A stretch of 64,000 bases of DNA from CAZTGB01 sp964612965. GTDB taxonomy: Bacteria > Patescibacteriota > Microgenomatia > UBA8517. The stretch is taken from NCBI GenBank assembly GCA_964612965.1, contig CAZTGB010000004.1:1-64000 (forward strand), in the 5' to 3' direction. Under the pieces are notes generated by a model. The model was not told where the DNA came from. It made no database searches and saw only the letters and a program-made list of their open reading frames with translations. This document shows positions 34,503 through 42,831 of the stretch, in pieces; the first letter of the stretch is position 1, and each line of letters opens with the position of its first letter. Made by a program: the position numbers and the translations under genes.

Positions 34503-35606
34503 CTAGCTTTTTGCAAGTTGAGCCTCCCTATAAACCTCCAAAGTCATTTTTGCGGTTTTTTCCCAACTAAAATCCTGTATTCTCCTAAGTCCCTTTGGAA
34601 TGAATGTTTTTGGTGCCACCATGGCCTTTTTAATGCCTTCAGCAATAGAAGTCACATCATATGGATCAACCAAGATGGCCGCGTCTCCTGCCACTTCACT
34701 AAGGCTGGAGATGTTTGAGGTAACCACCGGACATTCGCAGGAAAAAGCTTCCAAAATAGGAAGCCCAAATCCTTCATAGAGAGATGGGTAAACTAGTGCC
34801 TTAGCTCCTGAATAAAAAATACTTAACTCCTCTGTTTTAACGTGCCCCGCAATTCTTATATTCCTTCCTTCAGAAACGCTTATGTATTTAGACGACCCTA
34901 TAAAGACAAGCTTCAAGTCGCGCCCATATCTTGCCTTTTCAAAGGCATCAATAATGCGCTGAGTATTTTTCCTTGGGTTCATCCCAACCGCCAATACATA
35001 ATCTCCCGCTATTTTATATTTTCGCTTTAAGGCAACTACCTCCTCTTCCGATGCCTTCTTAAAATTTCCAGAGACCGCTTCAGGAATTACTCTGATAATA
35101 TTCTCAGGAAGGCCAAGCTTTACCAGGTCCTCTTTAGTTGAGTAAGAAGGAACTATTACCCTTTTACTTTCTTTCCTTACCCAGGAAAGCCTAAGTCTGT
35201 GAGTATCTACTATATTTCTAATAAGGTCTCTAGGAAAAAGATTGGGATAAAGAAGTGGTGCTAAATCATGAACTGTCGTAACTTTGTAAGAAGTGCTTGG
35301 AGCCTCTGCCCAGTCAGAAGTGTGGAATACATCAATAGGCCCAATTAGCTTCTCGATAGGTAAGACGTGAAGATTGTTCCACAACAAGCTAAGAATGATT
35401 GGCGGAAGAGGAAGAATCTTTAACTCAAAATTCCCCTGTAGTGTGCTTGTAAACTTTTCAATGTCAGCCCTTCTTCTTAAAGATCCGGCAAAAAGCACAT
35501 ACTTATTATCCTTATCAGTTTTTAAAAGATTGGTAACAAGATTTCTCACATAATGGGAAACTCCTGTTTCATATACTATTTGGCTTATATCAATTCCAAC
35601 ACGCAT
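34503..35606 (-). CDS. GT4 family glycosyltransferase
   Basis: A 367-aa GT-B enzyme. DISQIVYETGVSHYVRNL at the start, HTSDWAEAP and TVHDLAPLLYP in the middle, YVLAVGMNPRKNTQRIIDAF, and EGFGLPILEAFSCECPVV with both donor-site Glu residues. It is followed by a strong terminator, so it is the last gene of its transcription unit. The upstream 39-bp gap holds one TAAGCAAAGCTTG hairpin repeat. Confidence 0.92.
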   Translation of the reverse strand: MRVGIDISQIVYETGVSHYVRNLVTNLLKTDKDNKYVLFAGSLRRRADIEKFTSTLQGNFELKILPLPPIILSLLWNNLHVLPIEKLIGPIDVFHTSDWAEAPSTSYKVTTVHDLAPLLYPNLFPRDLIRNIVDTHRLRLSWVRKESKRVIVPSYSTKEDLVKLGLPENIIRVIPEAVSGNFKKASEEEVVALKRKYKIAGDYVLAVGMNPRKNTQRIIDAFEKARYGRDLKLVFIGSSKYISVSEGRNIRIAGHVKTEELSIFYSGAKALVYPSLYEGFGLPILEAFSCECPVVTSNISSLSEVAGDAAILVDPYDVTSIAEGIKKAMVAPKTFIPKGLRRIQDFSWEKTAKMTLEVYREAQLAKS

Positions 35607-35628
35607 AATTTTAATTCATATAAAAGCG

Positions 35629-35642
35629 GCAAGCTTTGCTTA
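35629..35642 (-). repeat. TAAGCAAAGCTTG hairpin repeat (intergenic)
   Basis: One copy of the 13-bp motif (AAGC-AAA-GCTT hairpin on the minus strand) between two glycosyltransferase genes. It is preceded on the plus strand by ATAAAAGCGG, a sequence also near the duplicated promoter at 46854-46899. Confidence 0.65.
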
Positions 35643-35645
35643 TTC

Positions 35646-36971
35646 TCATTTTTTAATCATTATTTCTATTTCTTCAACCTTATTTACAACTTTGTAATTG
35701 CTATCTATATGATCAGCAATTTTAGGCATATAATCAGAAAGCTTCATATCCTCAACCTCAGCTGTTAAGTCTCTTATAACCACACCTGGCGGGTCATTAA
35801 CTATACCATCTAGAATTCTATTTTCAGCTTCAATCATAAACCAAGGAAACTGAAAAACAAAGACGTTTCCTGGAGGCAATCTATCAGCAAGATAGTAGAT
35901 ATGTGGCAGGGTACCTAATGTAAATATTTTTTCACCCGGCTTAGAATACTTTTGCACCTCTTCCACTACACCTTTTTCAGCAGAGCTAAAGAAAAAGATC
36001 TTGTCCCCCCAATGGCCTTTATAGAATTGGGATAATAGAAATATAGAAGCCAAAACATAGGCAACTATTAAAAGTTTTAGATACCTTCTCTTGATTAACC
36101 AGCCGGCAGAAATAGCGCTCAATAATGCTATAAACGGGAGACTTGGTTGTAAATGAATAAAATCAAACCGGGCATAAATACTTGCCAAAGATCCTACTAA
36201 AAATAGTCCAATAAGCAGTGTGTCTGCCTTTAATTTCTTATCGATAAATGCGAATGCCGAGAACCCATACACTCCCACCACCCTTGCCCATTCGCTCAAA
36301 GTTCCATATTTCCTTCCCATTTCGGCAAAGGTAGTCATATTGAAAGCAATTGTCCAGTAAATAAAGTCCTTCCAAATTCCTAAGTTGGTTATGTATAAAG
36401 CTAAAAGTGATGTTGGAATAAGTACTCCTAGCCCAAAAGAAAATATTGTTTTAAATTTCTTTTCCTTAAAAATAAGATAAAGACCCACTATTGCTGCCAA
36501 GGGCAATATTACCTGTTTAAAAAGAAGTGCCAGTCCCAAAAAGATTCCTGACCAAAACATCTTTTTTGACTTTAAGAAATAGAGTGAGGTTAAGGTTAAT
36601 ATAGGAAGAAAAGAATCAATCCAGACTACCCAACCTTCAAAAAATGGTTGCCAAAGAGCAAAAAAGATATTGGCAAAAATCGCTTTTTTATTCCCTAAAA
36701 ATTTTTTTGCAACCAAATATAAAATAACATGTGTAAAAACCACTATTCCATATTGCCAAATACGAGCAACATCTGGAGTCGTCATTCCGAAGCTTCCCAG
36801 ATTGATAGGAAAAAACATTAGTCCTGGAAAATGCTGATCAAGAATATCGCGATATGGAACTAGTCCATGATTAGTCAGATATGGATAAATGAAAAGTTCA
36901 GGATACGGAAGAAAATTAAGTTTGCTTAAAACCAAAACATTAACCAAAATTATTAATATTAATAGAATCAT
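35646..36971 (-). CDS. GT-C-like polytopic membrane glycosyltransferase
   Basis: About 441 aa with roughly ten membrane helices. The first outer loop has YLTNHGLVPYRDILDQHFP, with the acidic residues and QHxPG-like segment seen in some PMT_2/GT39-type enzymes. The C-terminal segment is soluble. The donor would be a polyprenyl-phosphate sugar if it is active. The ATG at 36971 overlaps the upstream stop as ATGA; a start at 36986 would only add five residues. Confidence 0.78.
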   Translation of the reverse strand: MILLILIILVNVLVLSKLNFLPYPELFIYPYLTNHGLVPYRDILDQHFPGLMFFPINLGSFGMTTPDVARIWQYGIVVFTHVILYLVAKKFLGNKKAIFANIFFALWQPFFEGWVVWIDSFLPILTLTSLYFLKSKKMFWSGIFLGLALLFKQVILPLAAIVGLYLIFKEKKFKTIFSFGLGVLIPTSLLALYITNLGIWKDFIYWTIAFNMTTFAEMGRKYGTLSEWARVVGVYGFSAFAFIDKKLKADTLLIGLFLVGSLASIYARFDFIHLQPSLPFIALLSAISAGWLIKRRYLKLLIVAYVLASIFLLSQFYKGHWGDKIFFFSSAEKGVVEEVQKYSKPGEKIFTLGTLPHIYYLADRLPPGNVFVFQFPWFMIEAENRILDGIVNDPPGVVIRDLTAEVEDMKLSDYMPKIADHIDSNYKVVNKVEEIEIMIKK

Positions 36972-37741
36972 TTTTGTTTCTCCCAAGCTTTAATCCAAAT
37001 TTCCAAGTGGTAAATAGCCATAAGGTAAGAAAGAACAAATCCTCTCCATCCATCTAAAAAACCCAATCTATACAAGTATCTAACGCAAAAATTATAAATA
37101 GGATCCCAAATAAATCTCGCTAAGGAAAATTTTTTAGCATGAAGCGCCAAGCTTTGCTTTTGCTGAAAGCTCAAGCTTTGCTTACCCGCATCAAGTTCTG
37201 AATATTTATTCATCATTGTTAAAAATTCTGAAACAGTTTCATACTGATGATGAATCTTTGGGTTTTTAAGCTTTCCAATTCTTCCGTGGACACTAAGTTC
37301 CTCATGAACATCCCCCACCCATTCTCCCATTCCCCTCTTCCAGAGCCATACATGCCTATCAAATTCTGGCTGCCATCGAGTGTACTTAATAAATTTTCCA
37401 AGAATGATGTTTCTCCTTGGCATCGAATAGGCACTATATATAGTACTGTTTACTGCCTGACGTATCTCTGAGGCCAGCTCACTCGTTATTTCTTCGTCCC
37501 CGTCGATGGAAAGTATCCAATCTCCCCCCACCTTTTCAGTCGCAAAGTTTTTCTGATTTGCATAATTATCAAAATCTCTCACAAACACTTTGGCTCCAAA
37601 CTTCCTAGCTATTTCGATGGTTCCATCAATACTTCCAGAATCAACAACTACAATTTCATCGGTGATATCTTTTACAGATTCCAAACACTTAGCTAAGTGT
37701 TTTTCTTCGTTAAGAGTGATTATGACTACAGAGAGTTTCAT
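36968..37741 (-). CDS. GT2 family glycosyltransferase with an inserted 8-aa repeat
   Basis: A 257-aa enzyme of the WaaE/KdtX-like group: TLNEEKHLAKCLESV, DSGSIDGTIEIA, NYANQKNFA and SIDGDEEIT, then the RHVWLWKRG and WVGDVHEEL segments. At about residues 186-201 it has KQSLSFQQ followed by KQSLALHA, coded by two copies of the TAAGCAAAGCTTG-type repeat 24 bp apart. The insertion sits in a loop before the membrane-associated C-terminus and keeps the frame. Confidence 0.9.
   Translation of the reverse strand: MKLSVVIITLNEEKHLAKCLESVKDITDEIVVVDSGSIDGTIEIARKFGAKVFVRDFDNYANQKNFATEKVGGDWILSIDGDEEITSELASEIRQAVNSTIYSAYSMPRRNIILGKFIKYTRWQPEFDRHVWLWKRGMGEWVGDVHEELSVHGRIGKLKNPKIHHQYETVSEFLTMMNKYSELDAGKQSLSFQQKQSLALHAKKFSLARFIWDPIYNFCVRYLYRLGFLDGWRGFVLSYLMAIYHLEIWIKAWEKQK
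37148..37184 (-). repeat. two in-frame hairpin repeats inside the GT2 gene
   Basis: AAGCAAAGCTT occurs at 37149-37159 and 37173-37183, 24 bp apart, in the same orientation as the intergenic copies. They code for KQSL twice. Confidence 0.75.
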
Positions 37742-38628
37742 ATGAGTTCGTTTTTCAATCGTAGACTTCTAAATAGTTCCTTATATTTTATTCTAATTTT
37801 ATCCCAAGAGAAATTCTCTGCTTGTTTTCTTGGAACATTCTTCCAATTTGTCCTCAACGCTTTCTCAATTGCGACTGCGAGACCCTGGACATTTTCAGGG
37901 TCATCTACAAAAACTCCAGCATTTCCTACTATCTCGCGTCTAACAGGATCATTAATTGTAACTATTGGCAGATTTGAAGCCATTGCTTCCAAGAAAACTA
38001 GTCCAAAAGCCTCCCAAGGTTGAGGTACAAAACAAAAAACATCTGCACTCTTATAAATACCAGGCATTTCTTCAAATGAAGCTTCAATTGGGTTGCCTTT
38101 TCCAACTGCTATAAATTTAGCTTGTGGAATAAGCCCAACTGCTTTTTCAACAAGATTAACTCTTTTGTTTGGGTCATTGGCGGCAACACAAAGAATTATC
38201 TTCTTGTTTGGTTTAACTCTTGCTGGAGTAAATCTCCCTAAATCAATAGCATGGGGAATTAAAACGATTTTTGTCCAAGGGAGTTTAAATCTTTCTGCCC
38301 ACTCTTTCTGATGAGTAGAAAATGCAACAAAGACATCAGGAGAACAAAGTAAATTCCACTTATCATCAGCCCCCGGCCCTGAATGCCCAAAAACAATCAT
38401 GGGTTTTCTGTAAATCCAAGTTAAAAGTCTACAAAAGAATACTTGTGACCTACCATTGGTTGGAATAATTACATCACCCTTAATCCATCTAGAGAAATCG
38501 TTAAAAATTTTTGAAAATATATTAACTTCAAAACTTTTGTTTAATTCTTTTTTCAAAGATTTAGACCAAAATTCCGATCCGCGTAAATTGATGTCGGAAT
38601 AAACATTTAAAATTGAAATTCTATTCAT
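37738..38628 (-). CDS. GT4 family glycosyltransferase (short)
   Basis: A 296-aa GT-B enzyme. The start YSDINLRGSEFWSKSL, NGRSQVFFCRLLTWI, VFGHSGPGADDKWNL, then PHAIDLGRF, CVAANDPNKRVNLVEKAV and EAFGLVFLEAMASNLPIV with both donor-site Glu. It is shorter than most GT4 proteins here, with the reduced N-terminal domain. Its start region matches the ftsL-like start. It overlaps the GT2 gene downstream by 4 nt. Confidence 0.9.
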   Translation of the reverse strand: MNRISILNVYSDINLRGSEFWSKSLKKELNKSFEVNIFSKIFNDFSRWIKGDVIIPTNGRSQVFFCRLLTWIYRKPMIVFGHSGPGADDKWNLLCSPDVFVAFSTHQKEWAERFKLPWTKIVLIPHAIDLGRFTPARVKPNKKIILCVAANDPNKRVNLVEKAVGLIPQAKFIAVGKGNPIEASFEEMPGIYKSADVFCFVPQPWEAFGLVFLEAMASNLPIVTINDPVRREIVGNAGVFVDDPENVQGLAVAIEKALRTNWKNVPRKQAENFSWDKIRIKYKELFRSLRLKNELI

Positions 38629-38653
38629 GATATTCTAACAAGCTCCGCTTATA
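38624..38653 (-). repeat. start-proximal repeat with small hairpin (copy 2)
   Basis: Matches 7654-7683 at 28 of 30 positions, including the ATG. Minus strand: AAGC-GGA-GCTT hairpin, TTAGAATATC, ATG. Both differences lie in the hairpin loop. It also contains the stop region of the upstream GT2 gene (38654). Confidence 0.7.
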
Positions 38654-39358
38654 TTAATCACTGAATCTATATTTAATTAAAGTCCACAGAGCCAAAAATC
38701 CGTCACGCCAAGTAATCTTCTTTCCCTCATCGTATCCCCTAGGGCTTACCTTTATAGGTACTTCATATATTTTATATCCAGCTTTTAAAATCTTTGCAGT
38801 TATTTCTGGTTCAAATTCAAACCTATTTGATTTGATATCGATATTCTTAACGATTTCCTTCTTAAAGACTTTATAGCAAGTCTCCATGTCGGTAATCTTA
38901 CTTCCATACAGAATTCTTGTCGCAAAACTTAAAAATTTATTTCCTAAAAAATGTGTCAAAAAGGGAGTATGTTTCTTTCCAAATATCCTAATTGGGAAAT
39001 TTTTAAGTCTTGTTCCGTACACTACATTAAATTTGCCATCAAGAATTGGCTTAAGAAGCCTAGGGTAATCCGCTGGATCATATTCGAGATCAGCATCTTG
39101 AATAATAATAAAATCTCCAGTTGCCTTTTGTATCCCCGTCTTAATTGCAGCACCCTTACCTCTGTTCTTTTTATGTTCTAAAAGTCTAATATAATTAATT
39201 TCTTTTAAGATGTTTGCACTACTGTCGGTTGAGCTGTCATCCACTACTAGTATTTCTCTGGTCAATTTATGTGGAAGCTTTACATTCTTAACCTTTGTAA
39301 GTATTTCCCTAACGGTTCTTTCTTCATTAAATACTGGAATGATAACTGAGAGTTTCAT
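38654..39358 (-). CDS. GT2 family glycosyltransferase (DPM1-like)
   Basis: A 234-aa enzyme resembling polyprenyl-phosphate mannose/glucose synthases. IPVFNEERTVREIL, DDSSTDSSANIL, NRGKGAAIKTGI, IIQDADLEYDP and METCYKVFKKEIV are family landmarks. It has no C-terminal membrane helices, like DPM1. It could make the polyprenyl-phosphate sugar used by the GT-C proteins nearby, which is a consistent pairing but inferred. Confidence 0.93.
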   Translation of the reverse strand: MKLSVIIPVFNEERTVREILTKVKNVKLPHKLTREILVVDDSSTDSSANILKEINYIRLLEHKKNRGKGAAIKTGIQKATGDFIIIQDADLEYDPADYPRLLKPILDGKFNVVYGTRLKNFPIRIFGKKHTPFLTHFLGNKFLSFATRILYGSKITDMETCYKVFKKEIVKNIDIKSNRFEFEPEITAKILKAGYKIYEVPIKVSPRGYDEGKKITWRDGFLALWTLIKYRFSD

Positions 39359-39394
39359 GATTTAATTTTCTGAAATCAATTATAATTTTAATTT

Positions 39395-39407
39395 CAAGCT
39401 TTGCTTA
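39395..39407 (-). repeat. TAAGCAAAGCTTG hairpin repeat (intergenic)
   Basis: One exact copy in the 56-bp gap between the DPM1-like and methyltransferase genes, in the same orientation as the other copies. Confidence 0.65.
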
Positions 39408-39414
39408 CAATCTG

Positions 39415-40083
39415 TTATTTTTCACCAACCACAAGGACTGACAAACCAAATGCAGGGCTTACAAATTTCTCAACAAACAAAAATATCTTAGCCACCCTAT
39501 CGAACAATTTAACCTGACCTTCTGGGATTATCTTCTTCTTTAATATCTTTGCATTAAAAATCCATCCAATAAGCCCCAGCCAATTAAGATATTTACTCTC
39601 CACAATTTTGGATCCTACATTCTCAACTTTTCTTCCTGCAGAATTTCTAGTGTATCTTCTAAAATGCCCCAAGTCCCGATCCATTGCCCCGAAAGCAAAT
39701 GGGAAGGCAGGAACTAGAAGAATCAATCTTCCCCCTTTTCTCAATAAACTGTGCATGTTGCTAAGGGCTTTTTTGTCATCTTTAATATGTTCCAAAACAT
39801 TCATACAAACAATAGTATCGAAGCTCTTTCCACTAAAAAAATACTTTCCCTTTTCAATATCTCCATAATCAGTATTTTTACGACCAGTCGACGAAATATA
39901 ATCGGTATCATAATCTATTGCAACAACCTTGCCGTACCTTGAAAGCTTCGAGGTAAAGTTTCCAATTCCAGCTCCCACCTCCAAAATATCTCCCCTTAAA
40001 TGCTTTGCAATTTGACCAAGAAGCCAATTGTTATACCAAGTAGCAGTACTCATTATCTCTAGTGTTTTTTCTCCTGTTTTCAT
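39415..40083 (-). CDS. class I SAM-dependent methyltransferase
   Basis: A 222-aa protein with the SAM motif LEVGAGIGNFTS, the following VAIDYD, VCMNVLEHIKDDKKAL and RLILLVPAF. The LEHI segment is typical of Methyltransf_11-type enzymes. A hydrophobic C-terminus may bind membrane. Target probably a sugar or lipid-linked intermediate, by context only. It diverges from asnB, with TATAAT-like boxes facing both ways between them. Confidence 0.88.
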   Translation of the reverse strand: MKTGEKTLEIMSTATWYNNWLLGQIAKHLRGDILEVGAGIGNFTSKLSRYGKVVAIDYDTDYISSTGRKNTDYGDIEKGKYFFSGKSFDTIVCMNVLEHIKDDKKALSNMHSLLRKGGRLILLVPAFPFAFGAMDRDLGHFRRYTRNSAGRKVENVGSKIVESKYLNWLGLIGWIFNAKILKKKIIPEGQVKLFDRVAKIFLFVEKFVSPAFGLSVLVVGEK

Positions 40084-40099
40084 TTTTATTCGCTCTTAG

Positions 40100-40107
40100 A
40101 TTATACT
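40100..40107. promoter_or_regulatory. overlapping divergent -10 boxes
   Basis: ATTATACT holds TATACT on the plus strand (40102-40107, 7 nt before the asnB ATG) and TATAAT on the minus strand (about 40100-40105, 16 nt before the methyltransferase ATG). Both promoters share nearly the same base pairs. Confidence 0.55.
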
Positions 40108-40114
40108 AGATCCA

Positions 40115-41986
40115 ATGTGTGGCATAGCAGGTAAAATACGCTTTAATGGAGAGACTGTTAAGAAGGATGAACTTTCCCAAATGTCTCAGAAGATTCTTCA
40201 TAGAGGTCCCGATGATGAAGGAATATTCATATCAGACGATAAAAGAGTAGGCCTTGTTAATAGAAGATTGGCAATCATAGATTTGTCAAAAAAGGGGCAT
40301 ATGCCAATGTCATACAGACAAAGGTACGTAATTACATATAACGGTGAGGTTTATAACTTCCAAACCGAAAGAAAACTTTTGGAAAGAGAAGGGTACAAAT
40401 TTAACTCCAATTCAGACACGGAGGTCATATTAGCTCTTTATGATAAATATGGAGTAAAATGCCTCGAACATTTAAGAGGGATGTTTGCTTTTGCAATCTA
40501 CGACAGAGTTAAAAACATAGTCTTTATTGCCAGAGATAGATTGGGTAAAAAACCCTTAAAATATTTTGCTACTCCTCAGCTTTTTATTTTTGCATCGGAA
40601 CTTAAGGCAATTTTAACTCAAAAAGAAGTTAAAAAAGAGCCAGATTATTTAGCAATTCACAACTACTTAACTTTTGGGTATGTCCCAGCCCCACTAACTG
40701 GATTTGTTGGGATTAAAAAACTTCAACCTGGTCATTATTTGTTGGTGGATGTCAAAACTGGCAATGTTCATGATGAAAAATATTGGTCTCCAGATTTTTC
40801 CGATAAGCTTTCACTCACAGAAAGTGAATGGAAAGAAAAAATACTAAGTACCCTGGAAGAGTCTACTAAACTTCGAATGATTTCAGATGTTCCCATCGGG
40901 GTTTTTCTTTCAGGTGGAGTAGACTCAAGCGCAATCACAGCAATGATGGCCAAAAACTCAAAATCCCCCATTAAAACTTTTACTATTGGGTTCAAAGAAA
41001 AAACACATGATGAAAGGCATTTCGCAAAAACGATTGCAGACATCTATCAAACCGATCATACCGAATTCATTGTCGAACCAGAGTCCATTGAGATCTTGCC
41101 TAAACTAATTAATCAGTTTGAAGAACCATACGCCAATTCAAGTTTTATCATTTCATATCTTGTCGCTAAGATGGCAAAAGAAAAAGTTACTGTAATATTA
41201 AACGGTGATGGGGGAGATGAAAATTTTGCAGGATATGAATCAAGGCATTTTAGATTAAACAGGGACACTAAAACAGATAGTATAGGACTCCTCCTTAATC
41301 TGGGTATCCCCTTGGCCAAAGCTTTGGGGAAAAATCAAGTGGCTAGGTTCCTAGAAAAGAGAAAGACTCCCCTAGCTGATAGATATCTTTCGTATAACGT
41401 CTATTTTGAAAATAAGGATAAAGAAACTATCTATTCTGATTATTTCAAAAGAAGGATGTCGGAACTTGATTCGTATAACCTAGTCAGAGAAAAGTTTAAA
41501 GAATCAAATACCGCCGACCCCAGAGATCAGGCCCTCTATTACGACTTAACACAATACTTCCCAGACGACCTGCTCGTAAAATCTGATTTAAGTAGCATGA
41601 TGGTTTCTCTTGAAGGCAGATCTCCATTTGCTGATCATAAGTTGGTGGAACTTGCCTGCAAGATTCCATTTGATCTAAAGCTAAAAAATGGAATTACAAA
41701 ATATATTCTNNNNNNNNNNAAAAAATCTTTAGAAGATCTTATTCCAAAAGAAAATTTGTATAGGGAAAAGAAAGGATTCAGCGTTCCATTGGGTAAATGG
41801 TTCTCAGGAAACCTAAAAAAATATTCAGAAGAAAAACTTTTAAGAAAAGGTGCTTTTGCGTCTAAGTTATTTGAAAGAGAAAATCTTAAAAAACTTATTG
41901 AGAGCCACTCTACCGCAAATGATGTTGGGTTAAAGTTATGGAATCTTCTAGCTCTAGAGCTTTGGTTTGAAGAATATTTTAATTAA
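40115..41986 (+). CDS. asnB: asparagine synthase-like glutamine amidotransferase
   Basis: Class II glutamine amidotransferase: MCGIAGK at the start gives the catalytic Cys2 after Met removal, HRGPDDEG, then the synthetase domain with the PP-loop SGGVDSSAI and GDGGDENFAGYE. The C-terminus has EKKGFSVPLGKWF. About 623 aa is normal. In polysaccharide islands such enzymes often amidate a uronic acid, not aspartate. A 10-N gap falls between KYI and KKSLEDL. The family spacing there is short, so the real missing sequence may be only about one base. Confidence 0.93.
   Translation: MCGIAGKIRFNGETVKKDELSQMSQKILHRGPDDEGIFISDDKRVGLVNRRLAIIDLSKKGHMPMSYRQRYVITYNGEVYNFQTERKLLEREGYKFNSNSDTEVILALYDKYGVKCLEHLRGMFAFAIYDRVKNIVFIARDRLGKKPLKYFATPQLFIFASELKAILTQKEVKKEPDYLAIHNYLTFGYVPAPLTGFVGIKKLQPGHYLLVDVKTGNVHDEKYWSPDFSDKLSLTESEWKEKILSTLEESTKLRMISDVPIGVFLSGGVDSSAITAMMAKNSKSPIKTFTIGFKEKTHDERHFAKTIADIYQTDHTEFIVEPESIEILPKLINQFEEPYANSSFIISYLVAKMAKEKVTVILNGDGGDENFAGYESRHFRLNRDTKTDSIGLLLNLGIPLAKALGKNQVARFLEKRKTPLADRYLSYNVYFENKDKETIYSDYFKRRMSELDSYNLVREKFKESNTADPRDQALYYDLTQYFPDDLLVKSDLSSMMVSLEGRSPFADHKLVELACKIPFDLKLKNGITKYIXXXXKKSLEDLIPKENLYREKKGFSVPLGKWFSGNLKKYSEEKLLRKGAFASKLFERENLKKLIESHSTANDVGLKLWNLLALELWFEEYFN
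41710..41719. other. assembly gap (10 N) inside asnB
   Basis: Ten Ns next to a poly-A run. Replacing them with one base gives I-L-K-K-S-L, the usual pattern in this family, so the placeholder probably overstates the gap. Confidence 0.99.
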
Positions 41987-42831
41987 TATCCCGACTTTAG
42001 ATTGACAAGCAGTCTTCTCTTCAAAGATTTAAGAGGAGTTTCAATACTGGCCCTCATAATGTATTTACTGCTCCGTCTTATCCAGGGGCTATCAACTATT
42101 TTTGGATATTCTCTAAAAAACACCTCAGGATAATAAAAATTAAGAGGGAAGCTCTTTCCCAGCTCATATTTATACTTCATCTTTCTTTTTGGCACCTTCT
42201 CATCAAACTGTCTTGAAGACCTGGGCAAATTAGTGAAATGTAAATTAGTAAATTTATCCAAGAAGACTCTTCTTTTTGGATCCATCTGCTGGATTAATAT
42301 CCCCTCTTTATTAAAAAAGCCCTGTTGGCCGTGCGGCCGACCGACGTTCAATCCTTCAATATTTCTATTCATTGCCCTAATAGTTAAGTAGCCCTTCTTT
42401 CCATCTATCTTGTATTGCCCAGCACTGTCATCTTGATGATGATAAATATCCCCCACCAAATTGATGTACCTATTAACAATTGAGTCGAGCAAGTCCCCTC
42501 TTTCATTAATTGTAGAAATTACATCTTTAATTGAGTCTTCCCACCAGACTTCGTCTCCGTCGAGAATCATTAGCCAATCGCTTTTCGTCTCCTTAAGCAT
42601 ATCTTGCCTAATCTTTGTAAATTCGTTGGGGTCAACTTTTCCGACCTCCTTAAAGTAAACTTTACCCGGTCTCGCTCTTTGTATATATTTAACAATCTCA
42701 ACTGTCCTATCAACACTCCCCGTATCCCAAATAAATACCTTGTCGACAAAATCTATTACACTCATCACACTAAACCACAAATACTTCTCTTCATTTTGAA
42801 CTAGGGTATGAGCCGTAATTGTTTTACTCAT
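41983..42831 (-). CDS. GT2 family glycosyltransferase
   Basis: A 282-aa GT-A-like enzyme: AHTLVQNEEKYLWFSVM, WDTGSVDRTVEIV, LDGDEVWWEDSI (metal site DGD). A later part with HFTNLPRSSRQFD and KYELGKSFPLNFYYPEVFF has no obvious match. It overlaps the asnB stop (4 nt, convergent) and starts 8 nt into the flippase gene end. Confidence 0.86.
   Translation of the reverse strand: MSKTITAHTLVQNEEKYLWFSVMSVIDFVDKVFIWDTGSVDRTVEIVKYIQRARPGKVYFKEVGKVDPNEFTKIRQDMLKETKSDWLMILDGDEVWWEDSIKDVISTINERGDLLDSIVNRYINLVGDIYHHQDDSAGQYKIDGKKGYLTIRAMNRNIEGLNVGRPHGQQGFFNKEGILIQQMDPKRRVFLDKFTNLHFTNLPRSSRQFDEKVPKRKMKYKYELGKSFPLNFYYPEVFFREYPKIVDSPWIRRSSKYIMRASIETPLKSLKRRLLVNLKSGY

Noticed and set aside
37148..37184. CRISPR-like array
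   Set aside because: Only two 11-13-bp units 24 bp apart within a coding frame; no spacers or cas genes.
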